Of a DNA stretch of 64,000 nucleotides, positions 12,501 through 21,034 are shown in pieces. Numbering within the stretch: the stretch's first letter is position 1; every line of letters starts with the position of its first letter. A program made the translations under genes and the position numbers. The notes beneath the pieces were generated by a model that had not been told where the DNA came from, searched no databases, and saw nothing but the letters and a program-made list of their open reading frames with translations. Source of the stretch: Heliopora coerulea (lineage: Eukaryota; Cnidaria; Anthozoa; Scleralcyonacea; Helioporidae); the NCBI GenBank assembly GCA_030142905.1, contig JASJOG010000043.1:866001-930000 (forward strand). The letters run 5' to 3'.

Positions 12501-15500
12501 ACAACGACAACACTATGAACAAGGACAACAACAACACTATGAACAAGGACAACAACAACAATGACAACACTATGAACAAGGACAACAACAACAACGACAA
12601 CAACACTATGAACAAGGACAACAACAACGACGACAACACTATGAACAAGGAGAATAACACTATAAACAAGGACAACAACAACAATGACAACACTATGAAC
12701 AAGGACAACACCAACAACGACAACACTATGAACAAGGACAACAACAACAACAACACTATGAACAAGGACATCAACAACAACGACAACACTATGAACAAGG
12801 ACAACAACAACAACAACACTATGAACAAGGACAACAACAACAACGACAACACTATGAACAAGGACAACACCAACAACGACAACACTATGAACAAGGACAA
12901 CACCAACAACGACAACACTATGAACAAGGACAACAACAACAATGACAACACTATGAACAAGGACAACAACAACAATGACACTATGAACAAGGACAACAAC
13001 AACAACAACAACACTATGAACAAGGACAACACCAACAACGACAACACTATGAACAAGGACAACACCAACAACGACACTATGAACAAGGACAACAACAACA
13101 ATGACAACACTATGAACAAGGACAACAACAACAATGACAACACTATGAACAAGGACAACAACAACAACAACGACAACACTATGAACAAGGACAACAACAA
13201 CAATGACAACACTATGAACAAGGACAACAACAACAATGACAACACTATGAACAAGGACAACAACAACAACAACAATACTATGAACAAGGACAACACCAAC
13301 AACGACAACACTATGAACAAGGACAACAACAACAACAACACTATGAACAAGGACAACAACAACACTATGAACAAGGACAACAACAACGACGACAACACTA
13401 TGAACAAGGACAACAACAACAATGACAACACTATGAACAAGGACAACACCAACAACGACAACACTATGAACAAGGACAACAACAACAACAACAACAACAA
13501 CACCATGAACAAGGACAACAACAACAACGACAACACTATGAACAAAGACAACACCAACAACAACAACACTATGAACAAGAACAACAACAACAATGACAGT
13601 GAAAACACCAACAAAACAATAGTTAATAAAATCATCACGATAAAAACTTACCCTTATTTTAACATTTGAAGTTTGTTTTTGGTGATTAAACTCTGAATAA
13701 ATTTTGTGGGACTGCCCTGTACAGAGACAAAAAAACAAAAAACAAAAAACAAAAAACAAAACCAAAAAACATTACAACAGTTTAGGAACAGCTACTGTGC
13801 AGTACCAAGTGCCATGGTTTGAAATTTTATACTTTGACACTTTAACTCACAGATGTTGCCTTCAGCAAAATAAATCCTCTACCACTGACCAGAATTATAT
13901 TCTCAATGACCAACCTGGCATGATAGGTTCAGCAATTAATTGAGAAAGGTTTCAAGATTTTCATACATTTAAATCTTCCCTGCTGAATTAAGTCATTTGG
14001 TTTTACATATAAGTAAGAATGAAACTCTACAGGATCACCTTGGGGTGAAAGGGTCATGGTAAATGTAAAATATTTGTATGTTAAGTCAAAGTTTTAATAA
14101 GGGATTTTAATACCAACCACAAGTCACTGGTTTTTCAGCCACATCACTGTCTCTGAAAACCAAATGTTCTTCCAATACCTAAAGACAAAATAAAATGAAA
14201 CAAATGTACACACAATATATGGTTAGCTTTTATCATTATACATACCTTCCCTCCTTTAGATTTCAAAGGTTGGATGTAAAAAGATCCTTCATCATTGGTT
14301 ATAACTCCTCTAATAAAGAAACAAGACAGAAAGATGATGAATACCAGTATACTGATAGCCAGAGATAAATACATATTGTAACCAGAAAAACACACAGTAA
14401 AAGTACATGTAATTATTGTAGTCTAGTGATAGGTATTATTGCATAACAATATAATTTTTAGAAGATCCATCATTCAAGAACCACAATAGGAATGGGGAGA
14501 AAACAAGCAAAATTAACTGGTTAAACCTAAGAATTAAGCTTAACATGTTGTCCCCTAAGTCTCATGATTTTACTTGATTACTGCAGCTATAGTTTATTTT
14601 TTAATGATGCCTCTTGAAATATTATTTGTTTCACAAACTTATCACTAGAACTTGATTTCTATCTGGTATGCTAACAACTACATTTTAATTTCACAGTAGA
14701 TTGTACCATTAGGGTGTTGTCTACCTAAAAAAGGGATTGAGTTCAACAACATTAAATATTGTTTAAATCTCTTTTTTAGTGATTTCTTGAATCATGAAAA
14801 ACAGGTCCTTCTCATTCACTTAACGTAACAACAATGGGTATGTTTCCAATAGCATTTAAATGTTAAATTAAATTATAAATAACACACTTACTCAATTCCA
14901 TCACAAGTGCTCAATGATACAGTTGCATTATCATCTCCTCTGACAGTTCCATGATAAAAACAATTGTCCAGTTTCTGAGGAAACAAAACAGGTACCTGGT
15001 CTGTTACTCTCAAAAATTGTTTTACATTCAATATTGATAATCTTCTTGTTCTATGTCTAGGATCCTGAGTACAGAAAAATCAAACTACGTTACCTGTCCT
15101 GGAACTTTTGAACCATCACGAAGCACATGTATTTCACTATATTGTGGGGAAAACAGACCCCTACAGAAGTTTTGAAAAAGGTCATGTCAAATATTTTACC
15201 ATACTTTGATAAAGGGGCAGGTCCCTCAAAGATTGATGATAAAATAAAGTGTTATTTTTTTTTAAGTAACATGTATAATATATTTTTATAAATATTATAT
15301 CTTTCCATTTTTATAAATAATATAAAGATATATGAACATATAAATATAGTCACTCTGTGTGTAAAGTTTATACATTTACATTTATTATATGGCTATGTCA
15401 GCGAGTGGTCTGAAGATAGATGTCCTACAATTTGACTGCTTATCAACCAGTCAAATATTTCCCATATTGCTGGCTCAGGAAAAGGAGGAATTAAAAAAGC

Positions 15501-17961
15501 CTTGCTTGTGTTCATTAAAAATTAAAATTTTTGATAACATAGGAAGCAAAAATGTATTATGAACAATTAGAAAAGGAAAAGTAACCATGCAAAGTAAAGT
15601 TGGTGAACAAATTCTTTATGAAACGACAACAAAATTGCAAGTCTTTATTTGACACTCCATACCTTTGCACTGATCTATTACATTTTAGTCTGGTCATATA
15701 ATAAAATACTTATTGACCTTGTATGTCTGGTCTGTACTAGTGAAATATCGTACCTCTGTTTTTTTCATGGACCTCAACTCACGGTGATCATCTCAGTCTG
15801 TACATAAAAACATCAGTCCAACATTTCACTAGTACAGGCCTCATGCTTGGTTAATAAGTAGTATATATACATTGTGTGACTGGATTAGAAGGTGATTCCT
15901 ATATGAATTAATCCATTAACATCCAAAATGGCCAAGGATTTTTTTTGACAATTAAGATTTGACAGAGTAATATAAGTTCAAGCTTGACAAAACAAAATAA
16001 TCTGGCAGACAGAGTAGATGACCATTTTTGGCCTTGCTAGGTGTCATTAGGTCAAAGGATTCTTAAGCCATCAACTTCCTCCCAAACTTTTGTCTAGCAT
16101 TAATCAATGGAAAATAATTTGGTATTGGACAGAATGAAATGATCAGTTGTCTTGGGGTTTAATGGCTTCAAAGGTCAACAAATCATGATAGCTTTAAGAC
16201 TAAATTATTTTGCCACATTAGTAGCCCTTGTGGTGTTAAACAATAAATGTTATTTACTACATGTAAATGCCAATTTCGTGAAATTAATTCCCTTGGTGAT
16301 CATGCTGGGAAAAACATACAATCATTTGTCTTGGCCATTGCCAACAATAAAAGCAATTACAGGTATCACCTCTCCGATACCCACATATATGGAAGCACAA
16401 ATTTGGATGCAATTATGGCATCTATTTAATTCAGAGTTGACAAGCCATTAGGAACTAACAAACTCAGCTTGAGTTACTGAAGTGGCTGCAACAGCAAATG
16501 GTCATATGAATACCAACCTTCCTTACATCAGCTGTTATTCAAGTCTTCTGTACAGGTTGTAGAAGGTATGGAATAAACAATGTCAGCAGCTGCAGTTTGT
16601 TATTTTGATAAATTGAATTGGTTTAACCCTATCTGATTTTGAATATTCATATTTCCTCATAACGAACAGCTGCTCTAGTGATGTAAAAACTTCACACAAC
16701 TTTCTTGAGAAACATGCCCCCGCTGATCGCTAAATGACTTCAATCAACACTTGACCCTTCATACACATATCCTGGGTGGAGACTCTGATTACGTGAAAAA
16801 TGGTTGCTAGAACTGAGACAGCATGTTAACTCTCAGTCAAATGGTAACATTCCTCAGAAAACAACCTTCTGGAAACATAAATCTTCCACAGTGTGTGACA
16901 AAGGCAAAGGAACTGTTCCAGACATTTCTTAGGTATAATAAAGAGCCAACGGAAACACCAAAAATCACAATAGCAGGAAATACGGAGAGTGATTTCACTG
17001 TGTGATCATACGTCTGAGAAGACTAAACATCTGAGAAGGCTAAACATCTGTTAATACTAAACGGAATTCGTTCAACTAACTTGTTCAACACTATATCCAA
17101 AGTGAATCTCTTTTTCTCTCCGTCAAAGACAAGAGTTGTCTCCTCAACATGACCGTTCTGTTAAAGACAACAAGAACGATAATGGTCAATGATTATTTAC
17201 TCGCAAATTGCACTAAGTTGGAGTTCCGCCAATATAATGTCTGCATCATTTCCTAACCTTTCTAAATAAAGAATAGAAAAATAATATTTCAAGCAAATAC
17301 AAAAAAATAAAACAAACGGTTTAGCACATCGTATCATAAACGAAGCTCATAACACCATCGAAAGTACTGTACATACAAGTAATCTGGTGGATGCGTGACG
17401 CTTCTTTCTGCCTTCTATTCGGTATGGTTTGATTATTTCGTAAGACTTTAAATTCTTCAGCAGTTCATTGTGTTCAGTTAAGATATCATTTGGCACCGTG
17501 GTTTCTAAAAGAAAGGTTTATTGGATATGAGCAACACCGACACACTGTAGCCACCGTCATGATGTCTGCATAGTCCAAGTGGACATAGCTTACTCTTCAC
17601 AATTTTGTCTCCTGGAGATACAATGCCATACGAAATTTTGACGGTCGAGCTAAGCTTAGCGCGGTTTACTCAGCCTTTTATTCATACTCTGACAAGATCT
17701 TGAAGCCCAGGACAGTAAAGTATATTAGTAAATAAAACTTTATACGATGTCCTTGTTTCATAAGATGATGCCCTGTAGCAATGGTGGGGCCACTTTCAAA
17801 ACGTCACTGTGATGACACAAGTCATTAAACTCGTTGAATTTAGACCATTTAGATTCGGATTTAAGCACAGCAGTCCCTTCCAAAACTCCCGTCCAGCTTT
17901 TAGCAGTTAATACAATCGCCAGACTTACACAGAAGGTCAAAATACGGAAAATTATTAACAT
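149..17961 (-). CDS. ADAM-family metalloprotease-disintegrin gene (ADAM-A), 3' end off the window
   Basis: This gene encodes a membrane-anchored zinc protease/adhesion protein of the reprolysin family. Exons, 5' to 3' on the minus strand: 17961-17808 (end tentative), 17504-17377, 17157-17081, 15160-15094, 14974-14892, 14309-14246, 14178-14118, 11640-11575, 11275-11213, 10483-10308, 9156-9075, 8505-8421, 7987-7942, 6605-6503, 6051-5980, 5243-5145, 4417-4337, 3938-3888, 3501-3438, 3029-2927, 2092-2069, 224-149. Junctions use AG/GT and phases agree, except between 14118 (phase 1) and 11640 (phase 0), where a short exon, probably with the end of the prodomain and the furin site, was not found. 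The order is signal peptide, prodomain, catalytic domain with HELGHNFGMKHD, disintegrin and cysteine-rich. The EGF, transmembrane and tail exons lie to the left. VRRD...ETKYVEL suggests the ADAM9/12/19 side of the family, but orthology is not settled. Confidence 0.9.
492..535 (-). repeat. Dispersed GACGAGTAAA-TCGTCTGG repeat, copy 1
   Basis: Reads ACGTCTCCCCTTGACGAG and then TAAATTCGTCTGGAGTGAGCC. On the opposite strand it matches the copies at 30641 and 53281. Confidence 0.8.
1731..1986. repeat. ATC/ACC trinucleotide microsatellite
   Basis: A run of CATCATCACC-type triplets about 255 bp long in the intron between ADAM-A exons 2069 and 149. All frames on both strands stay open across it, explaining several spurious ORFs. 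Confidence 0.95.
3888..6051 (-). CDS. ADAM-A disintegrin domain exons
   Basis: Four exons of 72, 99, 81 and 51 nt, all phase 0. 6051-5980 has CGNGFVEEGEQCDCG, the usual disintegrin opening. 5243-5145 has ENKCCNATTCMLHPEAACS and GECCDNC. 4417-4337 has the integrin-binding loop region CRKKHDDCDLSEYC. 3938-3888 has CPEDTYVHNGISC. The loop ends in the conserved CD and is not RGD; like most ADAMs it carries xxCD, so any integrin binding would be RGD-independent. The spacing of cysteines matches the family along its full length. A GTTC-rich simple repeat fills the intron between 4417 and 5145. Confidence 0.92.
4440..4940. repeat. GTTC tetranucleotide array in an ADAM-A intron
   Basis: Dense (GTTC)n with CATT, GCTC and GTTT variants. 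A segment of about 85 bp ending in CTCCCTCTATCGTGCG occurs twice (around 4840 and 4920). It opens overlapping Arg/Ser/Phe/Val-rich frames that are not genes. Confidence 0.93.
5727..5860 (+). repeat. Interstitial telomere-like TTAGGG repeats
   Basis: Degenerate TTAGGG/TTAGGGT array with variants GAGGTT and GTGAGGG, about 130 bp, in the ADAM-A intron between 5980 and 5243. TTAGGG is the standard animal telomere unit. Confidence 0.9.
6503..11640 (-). CDS. ADAM-A catalytic (reprolysin) domain exons
   Basis: Seven exons encode the zinc protease. 11640-11575 starts VRRDILRETKYVELFIIND, the usual first strand after prodomain removal. 11275-11213 and 10483-10308 (IRIALVKVETW, then HWDNIQLLT) form the core; 9156-9075 has KFKGTTVGYAPIGSIC. 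8505-8421 carries the active site HELGHNFGMKHD: three zinc-binding histidines, the catalytic glutamate and the conserved glycine are all present, so the enzyme is predicted active. 7987-7942 gives CECPAKQCVM, the Met-turn region. 6605-6503 has FSSCSVQFLRKTLEDGYGTC, the end of the domain. All junction phases match from 11640 to 6503. The domain is split by introns of about 0.4-1.3 kb that are rich in repeats. Confidence 0.93.
7292..7421. repeat. 130-bp inverted repeat (hairpin)
   Basis: Arms of about 60 bp starting AGTGAAAAGGAAAGG and ending CCTTTCCTTTTCACT, with a spacer of about 10 bp (AGGCCTTCGC) and only one mismatch noticed. Located in the ADAM-A intron between 7942 and 6605. Confidence 0.95.
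7459..7534. repeat. Perfect 76-bp palindrome without a spacer
   Basis: Centred between 7496 and 7497 on CACGTG. Both 38-bp halves are exactly complementary: they run from TAGCCTGCGCCGCAGACC inward to GGTTAACAC. GC-rich relative to its surroundings and 37 bp from the preceding hairpin. Confidence 0.96.
9378..9589. mobile_element. MITE-like element with terminal inverted repeats
   Basis: About 212 bp bounded by TTTAGTATAATTACACAGG on the left and its exact complement on the right, with no coding capacity. The same terminus with its flank (CAATTGTTTTAGTATAATTA) recurs alone at about 63330-63352. In the ADAM-A intron between 10308 and 9156. Confidence 0.85.
9600..9685. repeat. Imperfect inverted repeat next to the MITE
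   Basis: CCTCAGACTCGGTGAATAT on the left pairs imperfectly with ATATTCACTGAGCTTGAGG on the right. It may be an extended or nested part of the element at 9378-9589. Confidence 0.7.
10690..10800. repeat. Head-to-head degenerate telomere-like repeats
   Basis: The left half is G-strand-like (GGTTATGGTTATGG... GGATTAGGATTAG) and the right half is C-strand-like (ACCCTAG... TACCCTAACCCTAACCC), meeting near 10740. It directly abuts the inverted repeat at 10802-10945. Confidence 0.75.
10802..10945. repeat. 144-bp inverted repeat (hairpin)
   Basis: Arms of about 63 bp beginning GTTCTCAAAAGAAC and spanning GTAAGACTACAAAGCACTAT, with a spacer of about 17 bp. One mismatch was noticed. In the ADAM-A intron between 11213 and 10483. 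Confidence 0.95.
11960..13620. repeat. AAC-rich minisatellite in an ADAM-A intron
   Basis: About 45-50 copies of a roughly 33-bp unit of the type CTATGAACAAGGACAACAAC followed by variable numbers of AAC/GAC triplets. It lies between ADAM-A exons 14118 and 11640. Because nearly all indels are whole triplets, it leaves a 521-codon frame open on the plus strand and even longer ones on the minus strand. These are considered non-coding. Confidence 0.93.
14118..17961 (-). CDS. ADAM-A signal peptide and prodomain exons
   Basis: The proposed start at 17961 opens with a hydrophobic stretch (MLIIFRILTFCVSLAIVL) typical of a signal peptide. The frame is open far upstream, so the start was chosen for that leader; the donor at 17807 (GTGACG) is weak and was picked because it gives the needed phase 1. 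Later exons read as a reprolysin prodomain: 17504-17377 has NLKSYEIIKPYRIEGRKKR, 17157-17081 has LVFDGEKKRFTLDIVLNK, 15160-15094 has GLFSPQYSEIHV, 14974-14892 has DNCFYHGTVRGD and SLSTCDG, 14309-14246 has GSFYIQPLKSKGG, and 14178-14118 ends in PVTCG. A basic RKKR lies in the first prodomain exon, earlier than the usual furin site; it could be an internal cleavage site. The exon after PVTCG is missing from my reconstruction. Confidence 0.85.
15729..15840. mobile_element. Short MITE-like inverted repeat
   Basis: GGTCTGTACTAGTGAAAT at the left end and ATTTCACTAGTACAGGCC at the right end, 17 of 18 bases complementary, enclosing about 76 bp of non-coding sequence. Confidence 0.75.
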
Positions 17962-20399
17962 GATTCGGGAAGATTCCACGATATTGAAATGCCACTTACC
18001 GATCACTCGAATTAATAATACAATAAACGCACAAATCCACAGCCCAAGTTTGGGACGAAAAAACTCCATTATAGGTCCTTGGTTCCTTATGTAAATGACA
18101 ACTGCTGTTGCAACTTGCCACAATGCACAATTTGGAAGTAATTCCTCGATGTTGTTTGACTCGATAACGGAATTAATAATTATCCACAATGAGTTTGCAC
18201 TTCCGACAGGAAAGACCTTCAGTTTCCATATATGGTGAAGGGATGTTGGTAAGTATTCGGCTGATAATCGGATTACGACAGGTTTACGATCACTAAACCT
18301 AAGCCGGTATCCACTTGTGAATAAATTTGCGCAAATCCAACTTTTCTTTTGTCTCCTAGGCTGTCGACTGTAACTAACGAGAAACCTATTCAATTTATGC
18401 GAAGAAATGTCGATTCTCGCGAGTTGATTCGCAAGTGGAAATCCGGCTAAACATATAGGTTATATTATATAGGTCAATGGGCACTCGTAGTGTGGTCGCG
18501 ATTATTATAAAAATTACGCAAATCACGTAGGAAATCTTCCAATTAACAAGCGTGTTAATCCCAGGGTGGTTTAGTCTTCGATTGTTTAACTGTGACTGAC
18601 TACTCACGATTTTTCTCGTCAAAGTGAGACGTACTGTCGGAAGACGAATAGGTTAAGGAAATGGAGTGTTTCCGAAACTTTAATTTTTACTTCGTTTTCA
18701 GGTCTCTTAACCCTTCCCATCAGTTAGAGCAAAATTCTTTTTTTTTGATTTTGCTCACCTTTCTTCGAATTTCTTCTTTTCCTAGAATTATTGATGAAAA
18801 ACACCTGAAATGGAATTGATGGATTTTGAATTTGGCTCGAAAGAGAAAACACAGAACACGTTCCAAAGTACCTGCCAAGTTAAGAGCAAACTCGTCCTCA
18901 GCTGAAGTCATTTCAGCTGAGGCCACGAAATTGTCCTGGTACCCAAGTATCAGTGCCGAGTAGCGACTAAACTAAATGACGTCACTGACTGGCTAAATCT
19001 TTTTTCAGTGTGGGATCATTTCGTACGTTTGAATGTACTTTAAAAGAATATGTGATAAGTTGAAGCCAGATTAAACAGCAGAGATTGTAAATTTCTGAAA
19101 CACAGGCGTCGATCAAGGGGCACTGGCCTAGGGATTTTCAAAAAAAGGGGTTAGCTTCCCAACAGTTTTCAATGTCGTAGCACAGTAAATTTTGACAATT
19201 CGTCTGCCAGAAACTTTAATCATTGCAAATGGTGAAAACCAGTGCTTCAGTAACACCAACTTCATATATTTCTTTCTCTTTTTTACCCTACTTCCTCTTT
19301 ACGCTTACTCTAATATTTTCTATATATCTCATCTTTAGTGACTAACCCGTTTTTTTTTTGTCCTTAAGGTCATCACAAGCGACATGCACTCTGTAATAAT
19401 ACAAAGCTCTTTGCTGAAATGAGTATTTTTTTAAAAGCACAAATAATTCTAATGAGGTTATCAATCAATCGAATCAAATGTAACGTTTGATTTCCCGTCT
19501 AGTAAATTAATAATAATTATTAACAGTTTATTGTGTTTTCTTGTTTTATTCTTGAATACATTATTAAATATATAACCACAAGAACAGGAAAGCAGGGATA
19601 GAAATATATCATTGGTTTCCTGATCCTATAATCACATTTCAAACATTTTTCTTTCTTTTTTCCATCTTTTAATATTTTCTTAAAATTGAATTAATATTTA
19701 ACAATATACAAGAAACACAGCTTCATTTACAACTGTAGCATACAATCTCGCCTACCATAGCGCGCGTAACACACCTACTATTCAACGTACCCGCGCTCTC
19801 ACTTTTTCCTCCGATGCAGCGCACAAGTTCACAGATTTTTTCTGGAGAGGATGACCCCAAAAGGAACCTTCAGAACAGCGTGACGCCAAAAAGCTCTCAG
19901 CGCAACCTTCAGAAGAAGAAGGCAAAGAAAACAGGATGGAACGGTGAGTGTTAAGATGACTGGTCAGTTGGCTAACTCTCTTGGTGATCGACTCTGTTGA
20001 AGAGGCTGGGCCCCCTGATTCAACAGACCAGGGGTCTATTCAAAAAAGACTTGTGTATGATAGTAGAATGTTCTTACTGTTCAGTTCTCGGGACATGAGG
20101 ATAAGTTAATAATTCGTGATAAGTTAAGTTTTTTTAATTTCTCCTGAATTTTAACAATGACATCCTATAATTTAAAAAATGAAATCCTGCAAAACTAAAA
20201 AAATGTACTTGAAAGTTCTCCTAGCTTTTTTGCATGGTTGACAGGTTTGTCCAGTTACCCGCGTCCATTTGAAATAGCGCAAGATAAGTTATTGCTTGTC
20301 GTTCAAATGGAATGGCTTCTCTTGTCAGACAGATACGAATGCAAGACTACTGCACTAAGCAACTGTGCCGTCTGTATTTGAACTTTCTGGATAAAATTC
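17962..20399. other. Intergenic region between ADAM-A start and PCGF-A stop
   Basis: About 2.4 kb. It should hold the ADAM-A promoter and the PCGF-A 3' UTR. Seen here: a degenerate repeat at 18358-18400 (GAGAAACCTATTC) that also occurs at 6862-6898, a small palindrome CTCAGCTGAAGTCATTTCAG at 18898 onward, and the candidate exon at 19814. Nothing else is supported. Confidence 0.6.
19814..19943 (+). CDS. Possible first coding exon of an unrecognised plus-strand gene
   Basis: An ATG at 19814 opens 43 codons (MQRTSSQIFSGEDDPKRNLQ onward, Lys/Gln/Ser-rich, ending KKTGWN) and ends at a consensus donor GTGAGT (19944) in phase 1. Local GC content is higher than in the flanks. I do not recognise a family and found no convincing next exon on the plus strand; the following 6 kb is occupied by PCGF-A on the minus strand. 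It could instead be unspliced chance sequence or part of the PCGF-A 3' UTR. Confidence 0.3.
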
Positions 20400-21034
20400 T
20401 CAAATAAGTTGAAGACTAGATCTGTAATGGAGCATCAATGGTTGTTTCTATCAAATGATCAAAATAAACGTATGTTAATATGACTTGTTAAAACAATTAA
20501 CTCAAAACAAAATACTCACAGATTTCCACACGTTTGAGAAAAAAACCCTGCAAATGTTACTTCATTCAACAATCGTTAAAAATTAAAATAAATTGCTGAA
20601 AACTTGTTAAAATATTACATAATAGTGCAAGTTCATTATTAGTATTAATTAGCAAAGAAATAAAAAGAATTAATCGATTATCTTCACATTTTGTCAGAGT
20701 GTGCGACGTACTTTGAATTTCCATCGGGTTAGGATGATAAATTTCAACGTGTGATCCTTACCAAGCAATTCTTCGTTGCAAAATATATCGATCTAAAGTT
20801 TAAGTTTAAAGAAGAAGTTTCCAATGTTAACACAGGTTATCTTGGGAAAGTTTGGTGTCGGATATCAACTTTATGTTACGGTATTTACAATGATAATTGA
20901 AATTAATATTGTATGAGAAATTGAAATATACGTACGTCAGTATGGCTTTTCAATTTTAACTTCTTTGCTACATATTTTCTAAGAATTTGAACAGTCGCTT
21001 GTGAAGACAATTTTAGATACTTCCTCTTCAGTGG
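20400..21034 (-). CDS. PCGF-A RAWUL domain exons
   Basis: Three exons (99, 81 and 48 nt, all phase 0) encode the ubiquitin-like RAWUL domain through which PCGF proteins contact partners such as BCOR or KDM2B-type subunits. Motifs seen are KRKYLKLSSQATV, CNEELLGKDHTLKFI, LTRWKFK and the final LHYR. The protein ends LQLI before TGA at 20402-20400, the same length of tail as PCGF3. Confidence 0.93.

Noticed and set aside
12104..13669. 521-codon plus-strand ORF (Asn/Asp/Thr/Met/Lys repeats)
   Set aside because: It is entirely the AAC-rich minisatellite inside an ADAM-A intron; both strands are open for the same reason and there is no non-repeat domain.
11843..13765. 640- and 541-codon minus-strand ORFs rich in Val/Leu/Ser/His
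   Set aside because: Reverse-strand readings of the same minisatellite. They lie within the intron between ADAM-A exons 14118 and 11640.
17962..18393. The upstream 144 codons of the long minus-strand ORF ending at 17758
   Set aside because: Only the part from 17961 reads as a signal peptide. Upstream content shows no family resemblance and includes a sequence also found at 6.9 kb, so it is treated as 5' UTR or intergenic.
18890..18930. Small palindrome CTCAGCTGAAGTCATTTCAG... as an operator-like site
   Set aside because: Short, with E-box-like CAGCTG halves, but nothing links it to a promoter; ADAM-A's start site is about 1 kb away and unmapped.
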